In this document: positions 8,549 through 17,251 of the stretch, piece by piece
Layout: every line of letters starts with the position of its first letter
Position numbering within the stretch: the first letter of the stretch is position 1
Source: Bacteroidota bacterium
GTDB taxonomy: Bacteria > Bacteroidota > Ignavibacteria > Kapaibacteriales > Kapaibacteriaceae
Assembly: GCA_018266735.1 (NCBI GenBank)
Contig: JAFDZT010000004.1
Span: 808,117 to 872,116, forward strand
Length of the DNA stretch: 64,000 nt
Direction: 5' to 3'
Position numbers and translations under genes: made by a program
Notes under the pieces: model-generated
Databases searched by the model: none
What the model was told of the DNA's origin: nothing
Seen by the model: only the letters and a program-made list of their open reading frames with translations

Positions 8549-9250
8549 GTGCGCCTCTACATCGACTTCGACAACACCATCTCCATCGGTGATGTAGGTG
8601 ATGAGCTTGTGCGAACATTCGGTTCGTTCGAGCCATTGCATACAGAGCTTCATCGTGGAGACTTCACGGTGGCCGAGTACTACCGTCGCGCCGTGGCCAC
8701 GTTCCGTGCAGATGCCACGCCGGAGTCGATACGCGCGTGGACGTTGAACGTCGAGATCGACCCATCCTTCGTCACGCTTGCAACATGGTGTCGGAACAGC
8801 AACATCACCCTTACGGTGGTGAGCGACGGATTCGACATTTACATCGAACCACTGTTGCAGCGCATCGGTCTTAATGAGCTCACTGTGCACTGCAATCGAC
8901 TCGAGATGACGGAGAAAGGGTGGACGTTGCAGTTCCCCGGTGCATCGGAATCGTGTTCATGTTTCTGCGCATCGTGCAAACGCAATGCGCTGTTGCGAAC
9001 GGCAGCCGATGAAGATGTCATCATCTACATCGGCGATGGGATGAGCGACACGTGTGCGGCAGAGCATGCCGACGTGGTGTTCGCAAAAGGAACACTTGCT
9101 GCGTACTGTACGGCGAATGGGATTCCGCATCATCACTTCCGAACGCTCGCAGATGTCGTGCACGTCTTGCGATCCGTGACGCAAAAGCAGGGGTTCCGGC
9201 AACGCCGACAAGCCCAACTCGCACGCAAGCGCGCCTTCGAGCGAGAGTAG
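8549..9250 (+). CDS. MtnX-like HAD-IB family phosphatase
   Basis: A 233-residue HAD phosphatase. Motif I is IDFDNTIS at the N-terminus, motif II is VVSDGFD, and motif III/IV is GDGMSDTCAA. A cysteine-rich stretch CSCFCASCKRN in the middle resembles the Cx2C region of MtnX-like proteins, which dephosphorylate a methionine-salvage intermediate. No other methionine-salvage gene is in the window, so the substrate is unknown. The start is taken as GTG 8549; a TTG at 8543 that overlaps the previous stop is also possible and lies at a better distance from GGGAGAGG at 8524-8531. Confidence 0.8.
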   Translation: MRLYIDFDNTISIGDVGDELVRTFGSFEPLHTELHRGDFTVAEYYRRAVATFRADATPESIRAWTLNVEIDPSFVTLATWCRNSNITLTVVSDGFDIYIEPLLQRIGLNELTVHCNRLEMTEKGWTLQFPGASESCSCFCASCKRNALLRTAADEDVIIYIGDGMSDTCAAEHADVVFAKGTLAAYCTANGIPHHHFRTLADVVHVLRSVTQKQGFRQRRQAQLARKRAFERE

Positions 9251-9330
9251 GCGTTGTTAAACCGACCGGATCAGTGGGTACACAAAGGCCGCGTACACAC
9301 CGTCGGTTTCCCACCTCGTAGGATCACATC

Positions 9331-10176
9331 ATGACACGAACACTGCAGTTCGCTGCGATCATCTTGATCTCGGCACTCGTTCTTCCCCTCCAGGCGCAAC
9401 AGCCCACGGCTGAGCAAAAGGCCGCCCGGAAGGAACTCCGCACATCGATGCGCACGTGGTTCACAACGTCTGTCCAACCAACGCTTTCCACATGGAAGCG
9501 CACGTACGATGCATCGCTGTCCCCCGCCGACCTTGCCACCTTGAACACGCTTCGCGCCGAAGCAGCAAGAATGCGCTCCACGATGAAGCAGGCTTCAAAG
9601 GAAGAGCGCCATGCTGCCATGCGATCCCTCATCGAGCGCGTCAAGCCCATTGCAAAGAACTCTAAGGAGTCCCTCACATCGATCTTCACCAATGGAAAGC
9701 AGCAGATCGAAACGTGGCGCGCCGAAGCAACATCGATCGTGAACCAGTGGAAGGCCGCCCACCCCGATGCACAGGCTCACGGTGGCATGCATCACATGAA
9801 GGGGCTCTTTGGCGGCGACGATGGAACCAAGATGAAACGCGCTGCACTGCGCTTCATGCTGTGGGATGGTTCGATCCCCGGAGATGATAGGGCAGAAGCA
9901 CCTCTCTTCGATATGGATAACGACAATTCCATGTCGCTTTCACCGGCACCGACCGATCACTCAACGGTGGTAAAGGTGGAAGGGCTGAACGACGGTCCCG
10001 CCACCATCGATGTCTACGACATGAACGGCACACTCGTTCGCAGCGTCCCTGCAACTGTCGTGAACGGCTCCATCGAACAACGTATCGACGTCAGCACACT
10101 GAATGCAGGCACCTACATGGCCAGCGTCAACACCGAACGCGGCAGACGCACAACACAGCTCGTTGTGCATCGGTAA
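9331..10176 (+). CDS. Secreted protein with T9SS-type C-terminal sorting domain
   Basis: This 281-residue protein begins with a clear signal peptide (MTRTLQFAAIILISALVLPLQA, cleavage near AQ). Residues 25-150 are charged and helix-rich, possibly coiled coil. The last 70 residues (VVKVEGLNDGPATIDVYDMNG..STLNAGTYMASV..TTQLVVHR) fit the type A sorting domain of type IX secretion cargo. I recognise no catalytic domain. It is followed by a strong hairpin terminator and appears to be a single-gene transcript. Confidence 0.8.
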   Translation: MTRTLQFAAIILISALVLPLQAQQPTAEQKAARKELRTSMRTWFTTSVQPTLSTWKRTYDASLSPADLATLNTLRAEAARMRSTMKQASKEERHAAMRSLIERVKPIAKNSKESLTSIFTNGKQQIETWRAEATSIVNQWKAAHPDAQAHGGMHHMKGLFGGDDGTKMKRAALRFMLWDGSIPGDDRAEAPLFDMDNDNSMSLSPAPTDHSTVVKVEGLNDGPATIDVYDMNGTLVRSVPATVVNGSIEQRIDVSTLNAGTYMASVNTERGRRTTQLVVHR

Positions 10177-10197
10177 GATCCCCTCCTCATCCTGAAG

Positions 10198-10229
10198 AGC
10201 CCGCCTCGTCCTCTGATGGCGGGCTTTTC
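10198..10229 (+). terminator. Rho-independent terminator
   Basis: An 8-base perfect stem (AGCCCGCC at 10198-10205 with GGCGGGCT at 10218-10225, 12-base loop) followed by a T-run, just after the secreted T9SS-cargo gene. Confidence 0.85.
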
Positions 10230-10250
10230 TATGTTCGTTCACTTTATGTG

Positions 10251-10280
10251 TTGCAACACACTTTTAATTCCCTATCTTCG
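10251..10280 (+). promoter_or_regulatory. Promoter TTG-N19-TATCTTCG for the FMN reductase gene
   Basis: TTG at 10251-10253 and TATCTTCG at 10273-10280 are separated by exactly 19 bases, the Bacteroidota spacing. The 58 bases from here to the start codon are almost entirely the heptamer repeat array. Confidence 0.7.
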
Positions 10281-10285
10281 TCCTT

Positions 10286-10338
10286 CACTTGTCACTCGTC
10301 ACTCATAACTTGTCACTTGTCACTCGTCACTCGTCACT
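10286..10338 (-). repeat. Heptamer tandem array 1 (CACTYGT on +, GTGACRA on -)
   Basis: Seven heptamers (CACTTGT, CACTCGT, CACTCAT, AACTTGT, CACTTGT, CACTCGT, CACTCGT) plus a final CACT end immediately before the ATG at 10339. The array thus forms nearly the whole 5' leader of the FMN reductase gene. The same unit recurs at 30131-30231, 38898-38929 and 40809-40855. Confidence 0.95.
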
Positions 10339-10902
10339 ATGACTAGAATCCTCGCCATCTCCGGCTCCCTTCGCCGCGACTCCATGAACACCAAACTCTT
10401 GCGGACGGCACAAACGCTCGTTCCGGAAGGTGTGGTCGTGGAGTTCGCTGACCTTTCCTCCATTCCCATGTTCAACCAGGACGTTGAAGCAGAGGGCATC
10501 CCTGCCGCCGTGCAGATCTTGAAGGACCAGATCGCTGCGGCCGACGGAGTGCTCATCGCCACGCCGGAGTACAGTCGCAACATTCCCGGCATGTTGAAGA
10601 ATGCGTTGGACTGGGTCTCACGCGGACCGGTACGTCCACTCGTTGGCAAGCCCGTGGCCGTGGTGAGCGCCAGTGGCAGCATCTATGGAGGCATTCGTGC
10701 GCAAACGGAGTTGCGACAGTTGCTCACACACCTCAGTGCAGGAGTGCTCCATAGTCCGGAGGTTGCCGTCGGTCAGGCCACACAGAAATTCAACGAGCAA
10801 GGTGAATTCATCGACGAGGCCGGACTGCGCTTCTACACAACACTGCTTGGCAATCTCCTACTCAAGATCGAACTTGAACAACGTCTCAAAGCACTTGCCT
10901 AA
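10339..10902 (+). CDS. NADPH-dependent FMN reductase (ChrR/YieF-like flavoprotein)
   Basis: A 187-residue flavodoxin-fold oxidoreductase. ISGSLRRDSMNTKLLR is the FMN phosphate-binding N-terminal loop, and TPEYSRNIPGMLKNALDWVSR is the highly conserved second FMN block of the family. Such enzymes reduce quinones, chromate, azo dyes or flavins with NAD(P)H in the cytoplasm. The ATG directly follows the heptamer array, and no standard Shine-Dalgarno is seen apart from repeat sequence. The pirin gene follows after 9 bases, so both are probably one transcript, perhaps for electrophile or quinone stress. Confidence 0.9.
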   Translation: MTRILAISGSLRRDSMNTKLLRTAQTLVPEGVVVEFADLSSIPMFNQDVEAEGIPAAVQILKDQIAAADGVLIATPEYSRNIPGMLKNALDWVSRGPVRPLVGKPVAVVSASGSIYGGIRAQTELRQLLTHLSAGVLHSPEVAVGQATQKFNEQGEFIDEAGLRFYTTLLGNLLLKIELEQRLKALA

Positions 10903-10911
10903 GGATCGACC

Positions 10912-11622
10912 ATGACCACGACCCTCTACACGGCCGACTCGCGCGGCTATAACGATCTTGGTTGGCTGCGTTCTCATCACACGTTCTCATTCGGACATTA
11001 CTTCGATCCCGATCGCGTGCACTTCGGTGCGCTGCGTGTGTTCAACGATGATACCGTGCTCGGCGGTCGTGGCTTCGGCACGCATCCGCACGACAACATG
11101 GAGATCATCTCCATCCCGCTCGAAGGAACGCTCATGCATCGCGACAGTATGGGGCATGAGCAAGGTCTTCGGCCCGGTGATGTGCAGGTGATGAGCGCGG
11201 GCACAGGCCTGACGCATTCCGAGTTCAATGGTTCTGCCGATGCCGACCTGAAGTTCCTACAGATATGGGTGATCCCGAAGCTGCGGAACGTCGAACCACG
11301 CTACGACGAGGTGCATCTTGCGGACACAGACGGAGCAGGTGCATTTCACACGGTCGTCGGTCCGCAAGGAAGCGGCTACCCGCTCTTCATCCATCAAGAT
11401 GCCTACGTGAGCATCGCTCGTTTGGAGGCAGGCGCTTCGACGCGCTATACGCTACATGATGAGAAGAACGGCACGTTCACCTTCGTGATCGAAGGTGCCG
11501 CATCCGTCAGCGGGAATGCATTAGCACGACGTGATGCCATTGGCATCACGGATGTTGCATCGATCGATGTGATCGTATCGGTGCCTACCACCGTGATCAC
11601 GATCGAAGTGCCCATGCTCTGA
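10912..11622 (+). CDS. Pirin family bicupin (YhhW-like quercetin 2,3-dioxygenase homologue)
   Basis: The 236-residue protein starts with the pirin pattern DSRGYNDLGWLRSHHTFSF. It continues with GFGTHPHDNMEIIS, whose histidines and glutamate form the metal site of the N-terminal cupin, and SAGTGLTHSEFN. Homologues bind iron or other metal and some oxidise quercetin in vitro; physiological roles are uncertain. AAGGA precedes the ATG. The 3' end overlaps the convergent P-type ATPase gene by 26 bases. Confidence 0.92.
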   Translation: MTTTLYTADSRGYNDLGWLRSHHTFSFGHYFDPDRVHFGALRVFNDDTVLGGRGFGTHPHDNMEIISIPLEGTLMHRDSMGHEQGLRPGDVQVMSAGTGLTHSEFNGSADADLKFLQIWVIPKLRNVEPRYDEVHLADTDGAGAFHTVVGPQGSGYPLFIHQDAYVSIARLEAGASTRYTLHDEKNGTFTFVIEGAASVSGNALARRDAIGITDVASIDVIVSVPTTVITIEVPML

Positions 11623-14287
11623 TCTTCTTTTCGATGGTGATCAACACAAGTACCGCAACACCTGATACTGTCACATAGGCCCACTCCGTCCAACCGAGTG
11701 GTGCCGTGTGGAACCACGCCTGCATGAACGGCGCATACGTGTACAGCAGTTGTAGCGCCATCATCAACACAGCGGCACCCCAGACGTAGATGTTGCTGAA
11801 GTAACCGACCGTACGCACCGGCTCGACGAGCGTTCTGCACGAGAACACATAGAATGTGCTCATCACCACAAAGGCATTGGACGAGGCCGTGCGTGCAAGG
11901 GCAAGTGATTCGCCGTGCGACAGCTCGAACAGGAAGATCGAGAACGAACCAAGCAACAAGAGCAGACCAACGAAGATCGTTCGCAGCAATAGTGCACGTG
12001 AGAGTAGTGGCTCGTTCCGTCCCCGCGGCCGCTTCCGCATGGCATTGGGCTGCAATGGTTCAAAGGCAAGCGGAAGACCGAGGATCACGGCCGTCGTCAT
12101 ATTGATCCATAGGATCTGGACAGGAAGGATCGGCAAAGCAACGTTCATGGCAATGGCAGCAACGATCACCAAGCCCTCGCCGATGTTCGTCGGGATCGTC
12201 CACACGATGAACTTCAGCAGATTGTCGAACACGGTGCGTCCTTCTTCCACGGCATGCACGATGGTGATGAAGTTGTCATCTGTGAGCACCATGGCGGCGG
12301 CATCCTTCGCAACATCCGTACCGTTGCGTCCCATGGCAATGCCGATGTCGGCCTTGCGCAGTGCGGGCGCATCGTTCACGCCGTCGCCCGTCATCGCGAC
12401 CACATGACCATCGGCCTGTAGCGCTTCGACCAGACGGAGCTTCTGTTCGGGCGACACGCGCGCGAATACGGCCACATCACGCGTTACGGCTGCGAACTCC
12501 TCTGCATTCATGGATGCCAGCTCTTTGCCGGTGACGGCAACGAGGGCATCGCCATTCCGTCTGCCCTGTAGTCCAAGCTGTCGCGCGATCGTTGCTGCCG
12601 TTGCCGCATGATCGCCTGTGATCATCTTCACGGAGATGCCTGCCTGAATACACTCGGCAATGGCGGCCGTTGCTTCTTCGCGAGGTGGATCCACCATGGC
12701 CACGAGTCCAAGGAACGTCATTCCCTCTTCGACCATCGATGCATGCAATGCATGCAGTCGCACATCGGAGCGTTTCTCTGCAAAGGCCAACACACGCAGA
12801 CCACCACCACTAAGTGCCAGCACCGTGTCCATCACGGCGTCACGGTCCACCGTTCCGGAACACCGTGCGATCACCGCCTCCACGCTGCCTTTCATGGCCA
12901 CATAGGACCCTGATCCCTCGTCGTGCAGCGTGGCCATGAACTGTTGTTCGGAAGAAAATGGAATGGCGTCGACGTGCGGTCGATCGATCAGTTCGTTCGT
13001 GCGCACCATGGAGCACTTCATGCCAAGCACGATAAGTGCTGCCTCTGTTGGATCGCCGATGGCCGTCCACTCTCCATCCACCCGACGCACGTCGCTCGTG
13101 TTGCAAAGGATGGCGCTGCGGATCAATGCGCGCAACGCATCGTGCGGCTCCATCACTTCGCCCTGTGCATCGATGATGCTTCCTTCCGGAAAGTATCCTG
13201 TGCCGCTCACCACCAACACTTCGTTGCCCGTGAACACATTCACAACGGTCATCTGATTTTGTGTGAGGGTACCGGTCTTATCGCTGCAGATCACCGTCGT
13301 GCTTCCCAGTGTCTCAACAGCAGGAAGCTTGCGAATGATGGCGCGACGTTTGGCCATGCGTGCCACGCCAATGGCAAGGATGATCGTCACGGCGGCCGGG
13401 AGTCCTTCCGGAATGGCGCCAACACTCAATGCTACGGCAGCGAGGACCATGTCGACCAATGCCTCACCACGCAGCATCCCCACCGTCATCGTGACGGCTG
13501 CAAGGGCAAGGATGCCGATCAGAAGGCGTCGGGAGAATTGTTCAATGGTCTGCGTGAGCGGCGTGGTCAGCGAGACGGTGTTGGCGAGGAGGATGGAGAT
13601 CGTGCCCACTTCTGTGCGAGCACCTGTTGCGACCACCACACCAACGGCCGTTCCTGCCACAGCGATCGTTGACGCATAAGCCATGTTGGTACGATCTGCG
13701 AGCACGGCATCGGTAACGATCGGTGTCGTGCCCTTCTCAACGGCCACGCTCTCACCCGTGAGCGCCGCTTCGGCGATCATGCATTCATGCACACGAAGGA
13801 GTCGTAGATCGGCCGGGATCTTATCACCCGCTTCGATCTCGACGATATCGCCTGGGACGAGCTCTGTACTCGGGATGCGAAGGCGCACACCCGTGCGGAT
13901 CACGGAGCAATCCGTGCCGATGCTCGACGAAAGTGCCGTGAGTGCTTGCACGGCCTTGCCTTCTTGCACAAAGCCGATGATGGCATTCAACAACACCACA
14001 CCGATGATCACCCCTGCATCCGTGATGCCACCGAGCACGGCAGAGACGCCGCCGCTCACGAGCAGAATGATGATAAGGGGATTATTGAATTGCTGCAGGA
14101 AGCGAAGGAGGGAGGAAGGCGGCGGGGCATGTGGGAGGACGTTCGCGCCATGGAGCGCTCGACGTCGTTGCACCTCGTCGGGGTCGAGGCCACGTGCAGG
14201 GTGGACATCGAGAGACGTGATGATGTCGTCGACCGACCGTGCATGCCATGGCAATGCCGACGTCACAGTTCGGTCATCGCCACTCAT
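11597..14287 (-). CDS. P-type cation ATPase (P2 type, CtpF/Ca2+-ATPase-like)
   Basis: An 896-residue P-type ATPase. It shows the actuator motif TGES, the helix-4 motif PEGLP, the phosphorylation site SDKTGTLTQ, the hinge MTGDGVNDAPALRKADIG, and about ten membrane spans. PEGLP and the helix-6 block NMTTAVILGLPLAFEP resemble CtpF-type and calcium-type pumps rather than heavy-metal (CPx) pumps, since no CPC motif or metal-binding N-domain is present. It probably exports calcium or another cation, but the ion is not certain. Its ATG overlaps the hutH stop (ATGA), so it is cotranscribed with hutH, an unusual pairing. Confidence 0.9.
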   Translation of the reverse strand: MSGDDRTVTSALPWHARSVDDIITSLDVHPARGLDPDEVQRRRALHGANVLPHAPPPSSLLRFLQQFNNPLIIILLVSGGVSAVLGGITDAGVIIGVVLLNAIIGFVQEGKAVQALTALSSSIGTDCSVIRTGVRLRIPSTELVPGDIVEIEAGDKIPADLRLLRVHECMIAEAALTGESVAVEKGTTPIVTDAVLADRTNMAYASTIAVAGTAVGVVVATGARTEVGTISILLANTVSLTTPLTQTIEQFSRRLLIGILALAAVTMTVGMLRGEALVDMVLAAVALSVGAIPEGLPAAVTIILAIGVARMAKRRAIIRKLPAVETLGSTTVICSDKTGTLTQNQMTVVNVFTGNEVLVVSGTGYFPEGSIIDAQGEVMEPHDALRALIRSAILCNTSDVRRVDGEWTAIGDPTEAALIVLGMKCSMVRTNELIDRPHVDAIPFSSEQQFMATLHDEGSGSYVAMKGSVEAVIARCSGTVDRDAVMDTVLALSGGGLRVLAFAEKRSDVRLHALHASMVEEGMTFLGLVAMVDPPREEATAAIAECIQAGISVKMITGDHAATAATIARQLGLQGRRNGDALVAVTGKELASMNAEEFAAVTRDVAVFARVSPEQKLRLVEALQADGHVVAMTGDGVNDAPALRKADIGIAMGRNGTDVAKDAAAMVLTDDNFITIVHAVEEGRTVFDNLLKFIVWTIPTNIGEGLVIVAAIAMNVALPILPVQILWINMTTAVILGLPLAFEPLQPNAMRKRPRGRNEPLLSRALLLRTIFVGLLLLLGSFSIFLFELSHGESLALARTASSNAFVVMSTFYVFSCRTLVEPVRTVGYFSNIYVWGAAVLMMALQLLYTYAPFMQAWFHTAPLGWTEWAYVTVSGVAVLVLITIEKKIRAWALRS

Positions 14288-15789
14288 AGTGGAACTCCGA
14301 CAGCCGCATTGATGGCGTCTTCCAGGAGGAGCGCATGCACGGCATTCATGTCCACATGCAAGATCCTGTCCTCCGACGCAAACGGCACCCGTGTTCGAAT
14401 GCAGGCGATCACGCGCTCCAGTGGTTCACTCGATGTGAGCGGACGGAGGAGGTCGATACCCTGCGCGGCACAGAGAAGTTCAATGGAGATCACGCGTTCG
14501 ACGTTCTGTACGATATGCCACAGTTTGCGCGCACCGATGCTGCCCATGGAGTTGTGATCTTCTTGATTGGCCGATGTTGGAATACTATCCACCGACGCGG
14601 GATGCGCATACACTTTGTTCTCGCTCACCATCGCCGCGGCCGTGTACTGTGCGATCATCATGCCCGAGTGCAGACCGCCGTTCGGTGTGAGGAATCGCGG
14701 CAATCCCCCGAGAGCATGGTTCACCATGCGTTCGGTACGACGTTCCGAAATGCTCGCCAACTCAGCAATGGCAATGCCAAGGAAGTCCAGCACAAGTGCA
14801 ACGGGCTGCCCGTGAAAGTTCCCACCCTCAACGTGCGTGTCATCATCGGCAAAGATCAGCGGATTGTCCGTCGCAGAGTTCATTTCGCGCTCGATCACCG
14901 TCGCACAATACTCCACGGAATCACGAGTGGCACCATGAACCTGCGGCATGCAACGCAATGAGTAGGCGTCTTGCACTTTGTCGTCGCCCTCGCGATGCGA
15001 CGCGCGAATGGCGCTGCCATGCATGAGCGTGCGAAGATTGCGCGCGGAACGAAGCTGACCGGGATGCGGACGTGCTTCATGCAATCGTTGATCGAAGGCA
15101 TTATCGGTTCCGCGCAATGCATCGGCGGACAGAGCGCCGGCGATATCGGCCGCATCGCACAACCGTCGAGCACGATGCACGGCCAGCGCGCCATAGGCGC
15201 ACATCATCTGCGTGCCGTTGATAAGTGCCAGGCCTTCCTTGGCAGCAAGACGAACAGGCTCGATGCCATGCTCACGCAACACGTCGGCGGCCGGTCGACC
15301 GTTGATCTCTCCCTTGCCGATCAGTGCCAAGGCCAGATGGGCCAAGGGTGCGAGGTCTCCACTACTGCCAACACTGCCTTGTTCGGGAATCGTCGGCGTG
15401 ATGCCGGCATTGATCATAGCGACCAGTGTGTCGAGCGTGGACAGGCGAATGCCCGACAGTCCTTTGGCTAATGCATTCACGCGTAGGATCATCATGGCGC
15501 GTACAACGGCATCGGGCAACGGATCGCCCATGCCGGCGCTGTGACTGATGATCAGATTCTCTTGCAGAAGCTCAACGTGCTCCGTTGGAATGAAGACGTT
15601 GGCGAACTCGCCAAAGCCCGTGGTCATTCCATACACGATGCGCCCCTCGGCGATCCATCGCTCGACGGCGTCCCGTGCTGATTGTACACGTTCGCGTGAT
15701 CCGGGTGTAAGGCCGATCTGTGATGTTGGATCGAGGGCGGCCGCGGCCAGCGCATCGATCCCGAGTGAGGAGCCATCGAGGTAGAGCAT
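14284..15789 (-). CDS. hutH: Histidine ammonia-lyase
   Basis: A 501-residue aromatic amino acid lyase of normal HAL length that deaminates histidine to urocanate. The MIO-forming region reads GSVGSSGDLAPLAH, so the usual Ala-Ser-Gly triad is Ser-Ser-Gly here. Other HAL blocks are present: YGMTTGFGEFANV, REGDDKVQDAYSLRC, ATDNPLIF, GGNFHGQP and TSANQEDHNSMG. No other hut gene (hutU, hutI, hutG) is in the window. A -7 box (TAATTTCG) lies 3 bases before the ATG, so a leaderless mRNA is likely. Confidence 0.93.
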   Translation of the reverse strand: MLYLDGSSLGIDALAAAALDPTSQIGLTPGSRERVQSARDAVERWIAEGRIVYGMTTGFGEFANVFIPTEHVELLQENLIISHSAGMGDPLPDAVVRAMMILRVNALAKGLSGIRLSTLDTLVAMINAGITPTIPEQGSVGSSGDLAPLAHLALALIGKGEINGRPAADVLREHGIEPVRLAAKEGLALINGTQMMCAYGALAVHRARRLCDAADIAGALSADALRGTDNAFDQRLHEARPHPGQLRSARNLRTLMHGSAIRASHREGDDKVQDAYSLRCMPQVHGATRDSVEYCATVIEREMNSATDNPLIFADDDTHVEGGNFHGQPVALVLDFLGIAIAELASISERRTERMVNHALGGLPRFLTPNGGLHSGMMIAQYTAAAMVSENKVYAHPASVDSIPTSANQEDHNSMGSIGARKLWHIVQNVERVISIELLCAAQGIDLLRPLTSSEPLERVIACIRTRVPFASEDRILHVDMNAVHALLLEDAINAAVGVPL

Positions 15790-15792
15790 CTG

Positions 15793-15800
15793 CGAAATTA
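15793..15800 (-). promoter_or_regulatory. -7 box of hutH (TAATTTCG)
   Basis: Minus-strand TAATTTCG lies 3 bases upstream of the hutH ATG and overlaps the stop codon of the LuxR-type gene. Confidence 0.45.
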
Positions 15801-16232
15801 CAACGCAGGTCCGAGCGCTTCGAGGAATTCCTGGATGTCGGCCTTTGACGAGAGGCCCAGCTTCAGTCGGATGGACTTCCGGTGCTTCTCAATGGCACGT
15901 GTGGTCACGCATTGCACCGTGGCGATCTGCGAGATGTTCAGGCCGGCGTGGATGTAGATGCAGATGCGTACTTCAGTGACCGAAAGCTCCGGATAGTTCT
16001 TCCGGAGCTTTCGGGAAAAGTCACTGGTGTATTCCTGCACCTGCTGCTCAATGGTCGTGAGTCGATCGAAGTCTCGGATCTTCGACCGGATCTCGCGTGG
16101 CAATTCTGCGAGCTCTGCAAGGATCTCTTTCGGAGATTGAAATCGCAGATCGTCCAGCTTGTCGGCGATCGTCAACAGGAACTCGCGTTTCCGTTGAATG
16201 TGCAGGGCAAGCAATAAGCGGTCGTCGCTCAT
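15798..16232 (-). CDS. LuxR-type HTH transcriptional regulator without receiver domain
   Basis: A 144-residue protein. Residues 1-75 are charged and probably coiled coil (KLDDLRFQSPKEILAELAEL). Residues 82-140 form a LuxR/GerE-type HTH (LSVTEVRICIYIHAGLNISQIA, then TTRAIEKHRKSIRLKLGL). There is no phospho-receiver or obvious ligand domain. Starts upstream of MSDDRLLL are rejected because they would lie inside the ATP-grasp gene; the chosen ATG overlaps that gene's stop (ATGA). It probably acts on DNA as a dimer with the ATP-grasp enzyme as partner or output; target genes are unknown. Confidence 0.8.
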   Translation of the reverse strand: MSDDRLLLALHIQRKREFLLTIADKLDDLRFQSPKEILAELAELPREIRSKIRDFDRLTTIEQQVQEYTSDFSRKLRKNYPELSVTEVRICIYIHAGLNISQIATVQCVTTRAIEKHRKSIRLKLGLSSKADIQEFLEALGPAL

Positions 16233-17176
16233 TTTTTCTTGTTGTTCGTCGGACCCTTGATCAAAGAACTCCACGAATATTCCTGCGGGATGGCGCGGCC
16301 CTGCTTGGCGCAGTCGATCAGGAAGGTTGCCGTGGTATCGAGCACCCATTCGAAGTTCTCTTCTTGTACGGAAGAGCGTTCTGCATCCGGTGCACAGTTG
16401 AGATAGTCGATGGCGTACGGAATGCCGTCGCGCACGGCGAACTCGATGGTGTTGAAGTCGTACCCGAGCATCGTGCAAATGCGCAGACAGAGGTCCTTCA
16501 GCGTGGCCTCCATGGCGGGCGACAGTGTGAAGTCGGCCTGATAGCGCAAGTGATGCGGATTGCGCGGCTCATACGGCATGATGTGCACGTACTTGCGTCC
16601 GATGCAGTAGCAACGATAGTATTCCGTGAACTCAATGCCCTCTTGCAAGGTCATCACAATGTTCGAGGTCTCTGCATAGGCAGCAAAGAACTCGTCGACG
16701 TTGTTCACTTTATACACGTGCTTCCAACCGCCACCATCGTAGGGCTTGAGATACGATGGGAAGCCAACATAGTCGAAGATCTCTTGCCAATTCAGCGGGA
16801 ACATCAGGTTGCGGAACGATTCTCCCGTCGTATCAGGTGGGTTCTCCTTGCTTGGCAGCAGCACCGTCTTCGGGACCGGAATACCGGCCTTATGGGCAAT
16901 GGCATAGTTGAAGAACTTATCGTCGGCACTCCACCAGAACGGATTGTTGATGATGCGCACACCATTCAGGGCGGCCACCTTCAGCATGGCGCGATAGAAG
17001 GGCACATCTTGCGAGATCCGGTCCAGGATCACATCATACTCGAAGAGCTGTTCCAACGTGATGCCACCGATCTTGACAAATTCGGCCATGACACCTTGAT
17101 CGCGACTGTTGATGGCCTCGACCAAGGCCGGTGGGAAGGTTTGTTCCATGCCGAACAGCAAGCCGATCTTTTTCAT
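16229..17176 (-). CDS. ATP-grasp family ligase, substrate unknown (RimK/glutathione synthetase-like)
   Basis: A 315-residue protein. The N-terminal third has a pre-ATP-grasp fold (KIGLLFGMEQTFPPALVEAIN; DVILDRISQDVPFYRA). FWWSADDKFFNYAIAHKAGIPVPKTVLL and FPSYLKPYDGGGWKHVYKV correspond to the ATP-binding lysine and glycine loop, and FNTIEFAVRDGIPYAIDYLN to the metal-binding acidic/Asn region. The fold ligates a carboxylate to an amine or thiol with ATP. Substrates cannot be told from sequence. A possible -7 box lies 57 bases upstream. It is coupled to the LuxR-type HTH gene. Confidence 0.8.
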   Translation of the reverse strand: MKKIGLLFGMEQTFPPALVEAINSRDQGVMAEFVKIGGITLEQLFEYDVILDRISQDVPFYRAMLKVAALNGVRIINNPFWWSADDKFFNYAIAHKAGIPVPKTVLLPSKENPPDTTGESFRNLMFPLNWQEIFDYVGFPSYLKPYDGGGWKHVYKVNNVDEFFAAYAETSNIVMTLQEGIEFTEYYRCYCIGRKYVHIMPYEPRNPHHLRYQADFTLSPAMEATLKDLCLRICTMLGYDFNTIEFAVRDGIPYAIDYLNCAPDAERSSVQEENFEWVLDTTATFLIDCAKQGRAIPQEYSWSSLIKGPTNNKKK

Positions 17177-17233
17177 TGTTACCCCAGGGAAATGCGAGAA
17201 AGCGCAGTTGAAAATCGTGTGTGGGAGGTGGTG

Positions 17234-17241
17234 CGAATATA
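17234..17241 (-). promoter_or_regulatory. Putative -7 box (TATATTCG) of the ATP-grasp gene
   Basis: Minus-strand TATATTCG lies between the end of lpxH and the ATP-grasp start. A CAA (TTG on the minus strand) stands 17 bases upstream, slightly short of the ideal 19. Confidence 0.4.
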
Positions 17242-17251
17242 GGCAGGATGG

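Noticed and set aside
10286-10338. CRISPR array
   Set aside because: Units are 7 bases in direct tandem with no spacers, and no cas gene is present in the window.
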